Below, piece after piece: positions 17,787 through 27,731 of a stretch of DNA of 64,000 nucleotides. The stretch spans positions 169,245 to 233,244 of the forward strand of contig CANIPU010000002.1 in the NCBI GenBank assembly GCA_947469485.1. The letters run 5' to 3'. Below the pieces are notes generated by a model, which worked only from the letters and a program-made list of their open reading frames with translations, did not search any database and was not told where the DNA came from. The translations under genes and the position numbers were made by a program. Source of the stretch: Chitinophagaceae bacterium. Lineage in GTDB: Bacteria; Bacteroidota; Bacteroidia; Chitinophagales; UBA10324. Within the stretch, counting starts at the first letter, position 1. The number at the start of each line of letters is the position of its first letter.

Positions 17787-19859
17787 ATGGAAACAGTTGA
17801 GAAAAAGTATTCCAATAAACTTGTTAAAGAATCAAGTCCATATTTATTACAACATGCACACAATCCAGTAGATTGGTTTCCTTGGTGCAATGAAGCAATT
17901 GAAAAAGCAAAAAACGAAGGCAAGCCTATATTAGTTAGTATAGGATATGCTGCTTGCCATTGGTGTCATGTTATGGAACATGAATCATTTGAAGATGAAA
18001 AGGTGGCGTTATTTATGAATAAGAATTTTATCAATATTAAAATTGATCGTGAAGAAAGACCTGACCTTGATAATATATATATGGAGGCAGTTCAGATTAT
18101 GAGTGGTAGCGGAGGTTGGCCATTGAATGTATTCCTTACCCCAGATTTAAAACCATTTTATGGTGGCACCTATTTCCCGCCTAAACCTGCATTTAATCGT
18201 CCCTCATGGATTCAAATTCTGCATGGGATTTTTAATGCCTGGGTAAATGGAAAAAACGAAATAATAAAACAGGCAGAAGATTTAACTGGTATAATGCAAA
18301 ACAGAAATGATTTATTGAATAACCACCAGTTAAAAGATTCCGGCAAGAAGATAACAAACCTCGCTTATAAGATATTAGAAGAACAATTCGATAAAATTGA
18401 AGGTGGAATTGGCAATGCACCCAAGTTCCCTTCTACATTTAATTTAAATTTTTTAATGCAGTATTATTTTTTTACAAGAAATGAAATGGCATTAAAACAA
18501 GTTCGGCTTTCACTCGATAAAATGATGAATGGTGGAATTTACGACCAGATAGGCAGTGGCTTTTCAAGATACTCAACTGATGATAAGTGGTTGGTGCCTC
18601 ATTTTGAAAAAATGTTATACGATAATGCATTGATAATCTCAACCTATTGTGATGCATACAAACTTACCGGCGATAAAAATTATTTAAGAATTATAGATGA
18701 GTCTTTAGAATTTGTAAATAGAGAACTTAAAAACTCAAAAGGTGGTTTTTTTTCAAGCTTAGATGCTGATTCAGAAGGTGAAGAAGGTAAATATTATTGT
18801 TGGAAGAAAGTTGATATTGAAGATATTTTGAAATCAGATGCTGAATTGTTTTGTAAATACTATAATGTTTATGAAAAGGGGAACTGGGAAGGAAAATCTA
18901 TTTTAAATGTTAAAATTGAAATTGAAGAATTTTCAAAATCAAGCGGAAAGACAAAAGAAGAGGTTGAAAAAATAATTTCTGAGGGGAAAAAGATATTGTT
19001 GCTAGAAAGAGCAAAGAGAATTCGACCGGCACTAGATGATAAAATTATTCTTAATTGGAATGCTTTGATGATTTCCGCATTTGCCAATGCGACAAAAGCA
19101 ACGGGAAATGAATCCTATAAAAATTCAGCTATTTCAAATTTAAATTTTCTATTTGAAGCATTGATAGATGAGGCACATAAAGGAGCATTTCATCACAATT
19201 ATAAGAATGGAGAATCAAAAAATCCTGCCTTTTTAGATGATTATGCCTCTTTTATTAAAGCTTGTATTGATGTTTATGAAATAACTTTTGAATTCGATTG
19301 GTTAGTAAAAGCAAAAGAACTGGTTCAATATGTATTGGATCATTTTTCAGATGAAAATGATGTTCTTTTATTTTATACCTCTGATTGGCAAAGAGATGTC
19401 GTAATTAGAAAGAAAGAATACTATGACAACGCTACAGCTTCTGGAAATTCTACAATGGCCGAGAATTTATATAAACTTGGAATATTATTCGATATGAAGG
19501 ATTGGCGAGACCAATCAATTAATATGTATTCAAAAATTCAAAGCATTGCTGCTAAATTTCCATCTTCTTTCGGCAATTGGTTGTTAGGATTAAACTCATT
19601 TGATTATTCATTTAATGAAATAACTGTTACAGGTGAAAATGCACATATTAGTGGAGAACAATTGAATAAAAAATACCTTCCAGTTAGTGTTTTAATAGTT
19701 GCTGAAAAAAATAATATTTCACTTTCTTCGTTAAAAGACAAGCAATTTGCGCAGAACCCGATATTTTATTTGTGTAAAAATTATAGTTGCAATTCTCCCG
19801 TTTATTCAGTTGAAGATTTATTAAATGAAATTTACGCGTTTGGAATTCAATCTGAATAG
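17787..19859 (+). CDS. Thioredoxin-domain protein of the DUF255/YyaL/SSP411 family
   Basis: The 690-residue protein opens with the family signature [21 protein letters not shown] and the redox-like motif ACHWCHVM with Cys57 and Cys60. The N-terminal about 180 residues are thioredoxin-like (DUF255), including [22 protein letters not shown]. The rest resembles an (alpha/alpha)6 barrel as in glycosyl hydrolases and N-acylglucosamine epimerases, for example [13 protein letters not shown] and [14 protein letters not shown]. Members are widespread and cytosolic, and their substrate has not been clear. There is no signal peptide. The gene lies 35 bases after hemD and 27 bases before the PorP/SprF gene. 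Codon use and base composition are like those of the neighbours. Confidence 0.9.
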   Translation: METVEKKYSNKLVKESSPYLLQHAHNPVDWFPWCNEAIEKAKNEGKPILVSIGYAACHWCHVMEHESFEDEKVALFMNKNFINIKIDREERPDLDNIYMEAVQIMSGSGGWPLNVFLTPDLKPFYGGTYFPPKPAFNRPSWIQILHGIFNAWVNGKNEIIKQAEDLTGIMQNRNDLLNNHQLKDSGKKITNLAYKILEEQFDKIEGGIGNAPKFPSTFNLNFLMQYYFFTRNEMALKQVRLSLDKMMNGGIYDQIGSGFSRYSTDDKWLVPHFEKMLYDNALIISTYCDAYKLTGDKNYLRIIDESLEFVNRELKNSKGGFFSSLDADSEGEEGKYYCWKKVDIEDILKSDAELFCKYYNVYEKGNWEGKSILNVKIEIEEFSKSSGKTKEEVEKIISEGKKILLLERAKRIRPALDDKIILNWNALMISAFANATKATGNESYKNSAISNLNFLFEALIDEAHKGAFHHNYKNGESKNPAFLDDYASFIKACIDVYEITFEFDWLVKAKELVQYVLDHFSDENDVLLFYTSDWQRDVVIRKKEYYDNATASGNSTMAENLYKLGILFDMKDWRDQSINMYSKIQSIAAKFPSSFGNWLLGLNSFDYSFNEITVTGENAHISGEQLNKKYLPVSVLIVAEKNNISLSSLKDKQFAQNPIFYLCKNYSCNSPVYSVEDLLNEIYAFGIQSE

Positions 19860-19886
19860 ATTATTTTTATTTTTCTCAATTGATAA

Positions 19887-20867
19887 ATGATAAGTAAAAA
19901 CATTTTTGTAAGCCTATTATTATGTATATTTTTTTGTTGTGAGATTTCTGTAGCGCAACAAATTCCGCAATTTGCTCATGGTTCTCTTAATCCTGAATTC
20001 TATAATCCTGCCGTTTGTGGAATTACAAAGTCAATAAATGTTTCAGCAATTGGAAGGTCACAATGGGTCAGTCTTACCGGGCATCCGACTGCCCAGTCAC
20101 TTTGCCTAAGTTCATTCGTTCCAAGAATTCACGGAGGAATAGGAGCAATTATTTTAAATAATCAACAAGGTGTTCAGAGGAATACTTACGCTACAATTGG
20201 TTATTCTTTTATTGCTGAAAAAAATAACCACCGTTTTGGATTCGGAATTAGAGGAGGAATTATTCAATCTTTGATTGAAGGTGATAAACTTAGAGCACCA
20301 GATGGCTATTATTCTGGAGGCATACTTAATCACAATGATGGTTTATTACCAATAAATTCTGTCTCATCAATGTCACCCGAACTTTCAGCCGGAGTTTTTT
20401 ATATGAATAAGGTAATGAATTTTGGAATATCAGGATCACATTTCTTGAATTCAACTTTAAAATATTCAGCCTATTCAGGAAAATTATCAATTGATGAAGT
20501 AAAAAACATAGCTGCCAGCATTTTATTCGTCGTTAACAACAATAAATCGATTAAAATAAAACCTTCTGCCATCATAAAGTATAATTTTAATGAATTGCAA
20601 ACTGAGGCTTCAATTTTATTTGGCTTTAAAAAGTTTGGCTGGATAGGTTCAGGATATAGAGGCTTAAACTCAAACCAACCAGAAGCAATTATTGGCTTTC
20701 TTGCATTTAATTTATCTTCTAACTTTGAAGTAGGGTATGCTTATGAATATTCAATCTCAAAATTGTCATCTTCAAATGACGGAAGCCACGAATTAATGAT
20801 GAGGTATTTACTAAGTTTAACTAAGCCTGCTAAGCCTGAAAAAATAATTTTTACTCCTAGATTCTAA
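19887..20867 (+). CDS. PorP/SprF family type IX secretion membrane protein
   Basis: The 326-residue protein has a signal peptide ending in ISVAQ (about residue 23), directly followed by the family hallmark QIPQFAHGSLNPEFYNPAVCGI and a conserved SQWVSLTGHPTAQSLCLSS block. The remainder is a beta-barrel of the outer membrane. PorP/SprF proteins tether or transport type IX cargo, such as SprB, and PorP forms part of the type IX machinery. It lies 177 bases upstream of gldK, the standard placement, so it probably works with GldKLMN. Whether it is the core PorP or a cargo-specific SprF paralogue cannot be settled from one copy. Confidence 0.9.
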   Translation: MISKNIFVSLLLCIFFCCEISVAQQIPQFAHGSLNPEFYNPAVCGITKSINVSAIGRSQWVSLTGHPTAQSLCLSSFVPRIHGGIGAIILNNQQGVQRNTYATIGYSFIAEKNNHRFGFGIRGGIIQSLIEGDKLRAPDGYYSGGILNHNDGLLPINSVSSMSPELSAGVFYMNKVMNFGISGSHFLNSTLKYSAYSGKLSIDEVKNIAASILFVVNNNKSIKIKPSAIIKYNFNELQTEASILFGFKKFGWIGSGYRGLNSNQPEAIIGFLAFNLSSNFEVGYAYEYSISKLSSSNDGSHELMMRYLLSLTKPAKPEKIIFTPRF

Positions 20868-20919
20868 AATAATGTCACAGAATTGTAACCTTTTCTCCAA
20901 ATCTTCCGTTAAAATGCGT

Positions 20920-20944
20920 CTGACTCAAAAAGTCAGGATTTTAA
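20920..20944 (+). terminator. Weak hairpin after the PorP/SprF gene
   Basis: CTGACT and AGTCAG form a 6-bp stem with a 5-base loop, followed by GATTTT. The tail is poor. It could be a weak terminator or an attenuator ahead of the gldK promoter region. Confidence 0.35.
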
Positions 20945-20950
20945 ATTTGA

Positions 20951-20981
20951 TTTGGTTAGTTTAATGAAATAATTATTTTTA
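20951..20981 (+). promoter_or_regulatory. Candidate promoter of the gldKLMN operon
   Basis: TTTG at 20951-20954 and TATTTTTA at 20974-20981 are separated by 19 bases. This resembles the Bacteroidota -33 TTTG / -7 TAnnTTTG pair with one mismatch (final A instead of G). The gldK ATG lies 63 bases further on. Confidence 0.4.
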
Positions 20982-21044
20982 CCCACCCTTAAACTTTTTT
21001 CTATAGCTACAACCTTTACTTGCTAAGTGAATAAACCAAGAACC

Positions 21045-22316
21045 ATGATCAAGATTTCAAGGTATTTTCTAATTGTGTTAGTGTGTCTGCTTGCTGCTTG
21101 CAACGGCGGATACAATGGCCAACTACTCGGTGTCCTCGACAGACCTGAATGGAATACAATTGTTCCTTACGGAATGATTTATATTCCATCCGGAACTTTG
21201 CACATAGGACAAAGTGATCAAGACATTAATAATGCATTGATTCAAAAGCCTAAGTCTATTTCTATTCAAGGGTTCTTTATGGATGAAACTGAAATTTCAA
21301 ATAACGAATACCGTCAGTTTGTTGAATTTGTAAAAGACTCTATTGCACATAAAATTCTAGGTGGCGATTACTTAATTGACGACAATGCTGTAAATTACAG
21401 AGAAAAAATTGATTGGGAAGATGAAGAAATACAAGATCAATTGTCGTCAATGTATACACCTGAAAACCAACGGATACTTGGAAGAAAAGAAATAAACACC
21501 AAGCTACTGAATTATGTATATTATTGGGTTGATTTTAAAACAGCCGCTAAAGAAGAAAATAGAACTTCAGGGTCTAATCCACATAATGCTGATTTTGATC
21601 GTAGTTCTGTGATAATGACTGAAATTGTAAATGTTTATCCCGATACATTATGTTGGGTTCATGATTTTACATATTCATATAATGAACCTATGACTCGTAA
21701 TTATTTCTGGCATCCTGCTTTTGATAATTACCCTGTTGTTGGTGTTGATTGGAAGCAAGCTACTGCTTTCTCTAAATGGAGAACTCGTTTTTGGAATGAT
21801 TACCGCACTGAATTAGGTGATGTTATTAATGATGAATTTCGACTTCCATACGAATCTGAATGGGAATATGCTGCTAGAGGTGGTCGTGATATTTCACCAT
21901 ATCCTTGGGGAGGACCTTATATGAGAAATAAAAAGGGATGTATTCTCGCAAACTTTAAACCTGGCCGTGGTGATTATCCGGATGACGGAGGTTTCTATAC
22001 AGTTAAAGTTGATGCATATTTTCCAAATGATTACGGTTTGTATAATATGGCTGGTAATGTATCAGAATGGACTTCAACAGCTTTTTATGAGAATTCATAT
22101 TCATTCGTTTGGGATTTAAATCCAGATATTCAGTATAATGCACAAAATTCTGACGCAATTACCCTTAAAAGAAAAGTTATTAGAGGTGGTTCGTGGAAAG
22201 ATATTGCATATTATTGCCAAACAGGTACTAGAAATTATGAATACCAGGATTCTGCTAAAGCATATGTTGGATTCAGAGATGTAATTACCTTCCTTGGTAG
22301 GTCAATCAATGATTAA
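21045..22316 (+). CDS. gldK: Type IX secretion / gliding lipoprotein GldK (FGE-sulfatase fold)
   Basis: The frame opens at a GTG at 21027, but the ATG at 21045 starts a clean lipoprotein signal with lipobox LAAC and Cys19. The mature part has the formylglycine-generating-enzyme/sulfatase-modifying fold: GMIYIPSGTLHIGQSDQD, then GFFMDETEISNNEYRQFV, FRLPYESEWEYAARGG, YNMAGNVSEWT and VIRGGSWKD. In the type IX machine GldK (PorK) forms a periplasmic ring under the outer membrane with GldN. The fold is used structurally, not as an enzyme. It is the first gene of gldK-gldL-gldM-gldN with a candidate promoter 63 bases upstream. Confidence 0.95.
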   Translation: MIKISRYFLIVLVCLLAACNGGYNGQLLGVLDRPEWNTIVPYGMIYIPSGTLHIGQSDQDINNALIQKPKSISIQGFFMDETEISNNEYRQFVEFVKDSIAHKILGGDYLIDDNAVNYREKIDWEDEEIQDQLSSMYTPENQRILGRKEINTKLLNYVYYWVDFKTAAKEENRTSGSNPHNADFDRSSVIMTEIVNVYPDTLCWVHDFTYSYNEPMTRNYFWHPAFDNYPVVGVDWKQATAFSKWRTRFWNDYRTELGDVINDEFRLPYESEWEYAARGGRDISPYPWGGPYMRNKKGCILANFKPGRGDYPDDGGFYTVKVDAYFPNDYGLYNMAGNVSEWTSTAFYENSYSFVWDLNPDIQYNAQNSDAITLKRKVIRGGSWKDIAYYCQTGTRNYEYQDSAKAYVGFRDVITFLGRSIND

Positions 22317-22421
22317 TTTAATTAATTGAAATTGATTAGACTTTTTGAATTTACCGAGCAACAAACCTTAAATCAAACCCAATTAACAACCAATAATTAA
22401 CTAAATAAACACTTTTCAACA

Positions 22422-23246
22422 ATGAACAAACTCGCTCATTTTTTCGAGACTGAAAAAGGTAAAAGAATAAAAAACTTAATCATCGGTCTAGGTGCTTCCG
22501 TGGTGTTAATGGGAGCTCTTTTTAAACTTCAACACTGGCCCTACGCTAGTGAAATGCTTATTGTTGGAATGTGTACTGAAGCTTTCATTTTTGCACTTTT
22601 GGGAATTTTACCTCCTCATGCTGATTATTATTGGGAAAAGATTTATCCTGAAATTAATATAGCTCCAGATGAAGAAGAACTTTTAAAAGAGCATAATCAA
22701 GCTACTCACGGGACTTTGACCCAACAGTTTGATAATTTATTAGAAACTGCAAATGTTGATCAGGAATTAATACGCAGATTAGGAGATAACTTAAACAAGT
22801 TAGGTGATAATTTGTCTAAACTTTCAGATGTAAGCGATGCAGCGTCAGCGACTGGTGAATATACCGCCAAAGCTAAAGAAGCGGCGACAGCTTTAACTGA
22901 AATGAAAAAAGCTTATAACGAAGCAACTAATGCTGCTGAATTACTTGCCTCAGGTGCTGATGAAACTAAAAAGTACCATGAACAAGTTCAACAGGTTTCA
23001 AAAAATCTTGCTCAGTTAAATGCTATTTATGAATTGGAATTGCAAGATACTAATAGTCATTTGAAAACAATGAATAAGTTCTATGGAACACTTTCAAATG
23101 CAATAGAAAATCTACATGATTCTGTTGAAGACACTAAAAAATATAAAACAGAAATGACTGGACTTGCCAAGAACTTAGGACATTTAAATTCAATATACGG
23201 AAACATGCTTTCTGCAATGCAAATGGGAGCCGGAGGTTCCCGTTAA
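22422..23246 (+). CDS. gldL: Type IX secretion / gliding motor subunit GldL
   Basis: The 274-residue protein has two inner-membrane helices near the N-terminus, LIIGLGASVVLMGALFKL and SEMLIVGMCTEAFIFALLGIL, joined by a short loop with QHWPYA. The glutamate in the second helix (GMCTE) and the polar residues of the first are those expected for the proton-driven GldL-GldM motor. From about residue 85 on, the cytoplasmic part is a long coiled coil with many Ala/Lys/Glu heptads (AKAKEAATALTEMKKAYNEA). It is 105 bases after gldK and 52 bases before gldM. The motor powers export through the type IX system and, in gliding species, surface movement. Confidence 0.95.
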   Translation: MNKLAHFFETEKGKRIKNLIIGLGASVVLMGALFKLQHWPYASEMLIVGMCTEAFIFALLGILPPHADYYWEKIYPEINIAPDEEELLKEHNQATHGTLTQQFDNLLETANVDQELIRRLGDNLNKLGDNLSKLSDVSDAASATGEYTAKAKEAATALTEMKKAYNEATNAAELLASGADETKKYHEQVQQVSKNLAQLNAIYELELQDTNSHLKTMNKFYGTLSNAIENLHDSVEDTKKYKTEMTGLAKNLGHLNSIYGNMLSAMQMGAGGSR

Positions 23247-23298
23247 TTGTATTTTTGAATAAAATTAATTTGATAATTAAAAAACACAAACACAAATA

Positions 23299-24951
23299 AT
23301 GTCAATTCCAAAGGAGCCCAGGCAAATGATGATCAACATGATGTATCTTGTGTTGACTGCACTTCTTGCAATGAATGTGTCTGCTGAAATATTAAACGCA
23401 TTTCATGTTGTAAATCAAGGTATTAATAATTCTAACATTTCCGTGAATTCAAAAAATGATAAGGCAATGAAAATATTTGCCGATCAGCTTGAAATTCAAA
23501 AGGAAAAGGCAAAACCATTTTATGATAAAGCTGCACAGGCAAAAAAATATACAGATGATTTATGTGTAATGATTAATGGAATAATGGATGAAATTGTTGA
23601 AGGAAGCGGTGGATGGGTTGATAAAAATGAACAAAAGCAAATGAAAGGTTGGAAACCTGAATTGGGGCATTTAAGTGATGATAAAAATCTTGATGTTTCA
23701 ACCAGACTAATGCTTGAAGAAGGAAAAAAGGCTGACATATTAAAGAAAGCAATTTTAGATACAAGGGCTAAACTTCTTGCATTGATTGATGATCCTGCAG
23801 CAAAAAAGAATTTTGAAGAACAATTGCCTTTAAGCATTTTAGATAATATTAAAGGCCAGGAGGGTGAAACAAAGACTTGGGAAGATGCAAATTTTCATAT
23901 GGTTCCAACAATTGCTTGCTTAACCTTATTAAATAAATTTCAAAATGATGCAAAAAATTCTGAAGCTCAGGTTATTGACTATCTATTAAGCAGAATCAAT
24001 GCGACTGATTTTAAAGTAGATCGCATGACCGCAAAGGTTATTGCTCCATCTAGTTATATTATGTCTGGGCAAGAGTATAAAGCTGATATTTTTGTCGCTG
24101 CATATAATTCAACCTCAAACCCAACAATTTTGATTGGGCCACTTAATGGTAATGCTGTTAAAGATGGAGATTCGTATAAAGAAACTAAAGTTAATCCGGT
24201 TAATGGTGCTGGAAACAAACTTGAGATTGAATCGGGAATGGGTAAGTATAAAGCAATGGCAAGTGGAGAAGGAGAGCAAAAATATTCTGGTGCAGTTATG
24301 ATCACTGGTCCGGATGGTGTTCCAGTTTATTATCCATTTGAAGCTGCTTATACTACTGCAAAAGGATCATGTGTTATTGCTCCTGATAATTTAAATTTGA
24401 TTTATGCGGGTATTCCTAATCCATTTTCAATTTCTGTTCCTGGATTTTCAGCTGATAAATTAACTGCATCTGCATCAAGTGGTTCTTTTACTGGAAGTAA
24501 AGGAAAGTATATCGCTAATATGCCAACAAGCCTTGTAAATTCTAAAGTGAAGATAACAGTTACTGTAAAAGACCAAGATAAAACAACGCAAGTAGGAGCA
24601 TCAGAATTTGTTGTTAAGCGTATTCCTGATCCAGTTGCACAAATTAATGGTAAATCTGAAGGTGAAATGAAAACCGGAGAAATAAAGGCTGCACCCGGAA
24701 TCGGAGCAGTTTTAAAAGACTTCTACTTTCAAGGAGTTCAATTCGATGTGGTTTCTTATGAATGCGTTTACATTGCAAAAAGACAGGATCCAAAAATTGC
24801 TACTATGACCGGTGCAAAGTTTTCAGGGCAAGTTGCGGATTTCTTAAAAGGATGTAAGCCTGGCGATCAATTAATTTTCCGTAAGATTCGAGCTAAGGGG
24901 CCTGATGGAACAACTCGTTCGATTAATAGTATTCCAATTGAGATTCATTAA
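23299..24951 (+). CDS. gldM: Type IX secretion / gliding motor subunit GldM
   Basis: The 550-residue protein has one N-terminal transmembrane helix (MINMMYLVLTALLAMNVSA) preceded by the conserved PKEPRQ start, and a large periplasmic part. The periplasmic part begins with a helical domain (to about residue 230) and continues with beta-rich domains, for example RMTAKVIAPSSYIMSGQEY and KRIPDPVAQINGK, that form the curved rod seen in GldM/PorM structures. The rod transmits rotation from GldL to the GldK-GldN ring. It lies 52 bases after gldL and 27 bases before the gldN ATG, so the four genes form one operon. Confidence 0.95.
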   Translation: MSIPKEPRQMMINMMYLVLTALLAMNVSAEILNAFHVVNQGINNSNISVNSKNDKAMKIFADQLEIQKEKAKPFYDKAAQAKKYTDDLCVMINGIMDEIVEGSGGWVDKNEQKQMKGWKPELGHLSDDKNLDVSTRLMLEEGKKADILKKAILDTRAKLLALIDDPAAKKNFEEQLPLSILDNIKGQEGETKTWEDANFHMVPTIACLTLLNKFQNDAKNSEAQVIDYLLSRINATDFKVDRMTAKVIAPSSYIMSGQEYKADIFVAAYNSTSNPTILIGPLNGNAVKDGDSYKETKVNPVNGAGNKLEIESGMGKYKAMASGEGEQKYSGAVMITGPDGVPVYYPFEAAYTTAKGSCVIAPDNLNLIYAGIPNPFSISVPGFSADKLTASASSGSFTGSKGKYIANMPTSLVNSKVKITVTVKDQDKTTQVGASEFVVKRIPDPVAQINGKSEGEMKTGEIKAAPGIGAVLKDFYFQGVQFDVVSYECVYIAKRQDPKIATMTGAKFSGQVADFLKGCKPGDQLIFRKIRAKGPDGTTRSINSIPIEIH

Positions 24952-24978
24952 TTTTTAGTGGTCATAAACAAGAATATC

Positions 24979-25809
24979 ATGAAAAAAATAATATCATTTT
25001 TGGTCGTTTTGACTTTGTTTTTTGCTGGAAGTAATTCAGTATTTGGACAAGGAACAACTGAGCAACAAGCACCTCGGGATGGTTTTTATGATCGAGTATC
25101 TCCATCAGAAAGAGAGATTATTCCTTATGATCACATTCGTGAATCAGATGTTTTTTGGGAAAAAAGAATCTGGAGAGTAATAGATTCAAGAGAAAAAATT
25201 AATTTGCCATTTAAATATGAAGGAATTGATTGGAAAGATATGTTCCCATTAATTACAATATTTAATAATGCTATTAAAGAAGGAGCCGTTGTCTATAATG
25301 ATGAGTATTTTAAGTTGCCAATGACTCAAGAAGACTTTGAAAAGAAAACAGCAAGTATCGACACTATTCCAATTTATGATCTATATGGAAATTTTGTAAA
25401 GGATTCAGTTGTTAGAAATGAATTTGATCCAAATGCTGTAAAAAAGTTTAGAGTAAAGGAAGATTGGTACTTTGATAAAGAAACTTCAACATTGCAAGTT
25501 CGAATATTAGGAATTGCTCCAATTTTTACAGATCCTGATGCTGGAGAACTTCCACTTTATTGGGTTTACTATCCTGATTTTAGAAAGCTTTTAGTTAAAC
25601 AAGATTGTTTTAACCCTAAGAACGATGCTATAAGAATGAGTTGGGACGATATTTTTGAAGGAAGATTGTTTGGCAGCTATATTATTAAGGAATCAAATGT
25701 GCTTGATCGCAGAATTCAGGATTACAAAACTGGTGTTGATGCATTGATGGAAGCTGAAAAAATAAAACAAGATATGTTTGAATGGGAACATGATCTTTGG
25801 TCTTTGTAA
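24979..25809 (+). CDS. gldN: Type IX secretion / gliding ring protein GldN
   Basis: The ATG at 24979 gives 276 residues with a signal peptide (IISFLVVLTLFFAGSNSVFGQ). A GTG at 24958 is in frame but gives a charged prefix. Family features are IPYDHIRESDVFWEKRIWRVID near the N-terminus of the mature protein and LYWVYYPDFRKLLVKQDCFNP in the second half. GldN (PorN) pairs with GldK in the periplasmic ring of the type IX machine. It is the last gene of the operon, followed by a strong terminator 20 bases after the stop codon. Length is slightly shorter than some homologues but all landmark segments are present. Confidence 0.93.
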   Translation: MKKIISFLVVLTLFFAGSNSVFGQGTTEQQAPRDGFYDRVSPSEREIIPYDHIRESDVFWEKRIWRVIDSREKINLPFKYEGIDWKDMFPLITIFNNAIKEGAVVYNDEYFKLPMTQEDFEKKTASIDTIPIYDLYGNFVKDSVVRNEFDPNAVKKFRVKEDWYFDKETSTLQVRILGIAPIFTDPDAGELPLYWVYYPDFRKLLVKQDCFNPKNDAIRMSWDDIFEGRLFGSYIIKESNVLDRRIQDYKTGVDALMEAEKIKQDMFEWEHDLWSL

Positions 25810-25829
25810 AAAATAGATAATATTTCTTT

Positions 25830-25866
25830 AAAAAGCTCTCCTTTTTCGGAGAGCTTTTTTTATGTT
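25830..25866 (+). terminator. Terminator of the gldKLMN operon
   Basis: A 12-bp stem AAAAAGCTCTCC / GGAGAGCTTTTT with a 6-base loop is followed by T-rich sequence. The A-run on the other side also makes it usable for the convergent uvrC gene. Confidence 0.88.
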
Positions 25867-25890
25867 TTATTTTTAAAATTATTCTAAAGC

Positions 25891-27687
25891 TTATAATTTT
25901 TCTGAATTAAAATAAGCATGCACTTTGCTGGCTTTAGATTTTCCGACTAGAGAAATTATTTCTTTTGTATCAGCGTGTTTTATTTTTTCAATTGAATGAA
26001 AATGTTTTAATAATTTTTCAGCGGTTGCCTTTCCAACTCCAGAAATATCGCTTAAGCCAGTTTTAATTGCGCCCTTACTTCTTTTATTTCTGTGAAATGT
26101 AATTGCAAAACGATGCGCTTCGTTCCTGATTTGCTGAATAAGTTTTAGGCTTTCTGATTTTTTATTAATATATAAAGGCAAGGAATCATCCGGAAAATAA
26201 ATTTCTTCCAATCTTTTTGCAATTCCACAAATCGCCATTTTACCTTTTAGCCCTAATTTTTCAATACTTGTTACAGCGGCACTTAACTGGCCTTTTCCGC
26301 CATCAATTATTACTAATTGCGGAAGTGTTTGATTTTCATCTATCATTCTTTTATATCTGCGAAAAACAATTTCTTCCATTGAAGAAAAATCATCTGGGCC
26401 TTCCACTGTTTTAATATTAAATTGTCTGTAATCTTTTTTAGAAGCTTTAGCATTTTTAAAAACAACCATTGAGGCTACCGGATAACTTCCCTGAAAATTT
26501 GAATTGTCAAAACACTCAATATGAAAAGGAGTATCTTTTAACCTGAAGTCTTCTTTCAATTGTTTTAATATTCTTTCGGATGGAGAAGTTTTTGCCGGAG
26601 CATTTAAAGCTAAGTTCAATTTGTAATAAGAAACATTTTTTTCTGCCAGCTCTAATAATTTTTTTTTGTCTCCAATTTGTGGAACGGTAATTTTTATTTT
26701 TTCAGATGGAGTAGGGATCAAAAAAGGAACTATAATTTCATTTGATTCACTTGCAAATTGTTCTCGTAATTCAGTAATCGCCAGTTGCAATAAATCTTCT
26801 TTTTCTTCTTCAATTTTTTTATGTAATTCGATTGTTTTTGTTTGAATAACAGATCCATTTACAACTTTCATATAATTTACAAAAGCGGTGGTTTCATCTT
26901 CCACAAAAGCAAAAACATCAACATTATTTATATCTGCATTAACAACAGTACTGTTGCTCTGATAGTCTTTTAATAAATCTAACTTTTGTTTTATCAGATT
27001 GGCTTTTTCAAATTCATAATTTTCTGAAAGCACTTGCATTTCATCGGTAAGAAAATCATTTACAGGTTTCAAATGCCCTTTTAATAAATTTCGAATTTGT
27101 TGGATAGTTTGATTATAGTCATCTTCTGTTTGTAATGCTTCACAAGGGCCTTTACAATTGCCAATGTGATATTCTAAACAAACCTTAAATTTTTTCTTTT
27201 CAATATTTTTTGGTACAAGACTTAGCGAACAAGTTCTTAATTGAAAAAGCATTTTTATTGTTTCAAGCAATACATGAACACGCCCCATTGATGTATATGG
27301 GCCAAAATATTCAGAACCGTCTTTAATAAGTTTGCGTGTATAAAAAACGCGCGGGAAATTTTCTTTTTTTATACAAATGAATGGATAGGTTTTACCGTCT
27401 TTCAGAAGAACATTGTATCGTGGTAAAAAAGCCTTTATGAGATTATTCTCTAGCAATAAAGCGTCTTGTTCACTATCAACAATTGTAAACTCAAGTGATA
27501 CAGCAGTTTTTACCATTACTGTAGTTTTGTTTACCTCATGTTCACGATTAAAGTATGAACTAACTCTTTTCTTAATATTTTTTGCTTTGCCTACATATAT
27601 TAGTTTTCCTTCTCGATCACGAAATTTATATACTCCAGGTTCAGATGGAAGAGTATCTAATAATTCTTTATAGTCTTTATCATCCAT
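25891..27687 (-). CDS. uvrC: UvrABC excinuclease subunit C
   Basis: UvrC makes the two incisions around a DNA lesion in nucleotide-excision repair. The protein starts at the ATG at 27687 (a TTG one codon upstream is less likely) and has 598 residues, a normal length. Residues about 12-92 are the GIY-YIG nuclease domain (EPGVYKFRDREGKLIYVGKAKN). A UVR motif lies near 205-240 (FLTDEMQVLSENYEFEKANL). The RNase H-like nuclease domain contains FDNSNFQGSYPVASMVVF and the LVIIDGGKGQLSAA segment with an active-site aspartate. Helix-hairpin-helix motifs close the protein (LSDISGVGKATAEKLLKHF). It is the last gene of the minus-strand run. Confidence 0.96.
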   Translation of the reverse strand: MDDKDYKELLDTLPSEPGVYKFRDREGKLIYVGKAKNIKKRVSSYFNREHEVNKTTVMVKTAVSLEFTIVDSEQDALLLENNLIKAFLPRYNVLLKDGKTYPFICIKKENFPRVFYTRKLIKDGSEYFGPYTSMGRVHVLLETIKMLFQLRTCSLSLVPKNIEKKKFKVCLEYHIGNCKGPCEALQTEDDYNQTIQQIRNLLKGHLKPVNDFLTDEMQVLSENYEFEKANLIKQKLDLLKDYQSNSTVVNADINNVDVFAFVEDETTAFVNYMKVVNGSVIQTKTIELHKKIEEEKEDLLQLAITELREQFASESNEIIVPFLIPTPSEKIKITVPQIGDKKKLLELAEKNVSYYKLNLALNAPAKTSPSERILKQLKEDFRLKDTPFHIECFDNSNFQGSYPVASMVVFKNAKASKKDYRQFNIKTVEGPDDFSSMEEIVFRRYKRMIDENQTLPQLVIIDGGKGQLSAAVTSIEKLGLKGKMAICGIAKRLEEIYFPDDSLPLYINKKSESLKLIQQIRNEAHRFAITFHRNKRSKGAIKTGLSDISGVGKATAEKLLKHFHSIEKIKHADTKEIISLVGKSKASKVHAYFNSEKL

Positions 27688-27731
27688 CAATCAAATAATA
27701 AACAAAACCAAAAGTGGTTTAAGCTTTTATA

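Noticed and set aside
21045..22316. Formylglycine-generating enzyme for sulfatases
   Set aside because: The fold is the same, but the lipobox and the gldL, gldM and gldN neighbours identify GldK.
23520..23837. 105-codon minus-strand open frame
   Set aside because: It is a shadow of gldM, Ser/Phe-rich because of the codon bias of the opposite strand.
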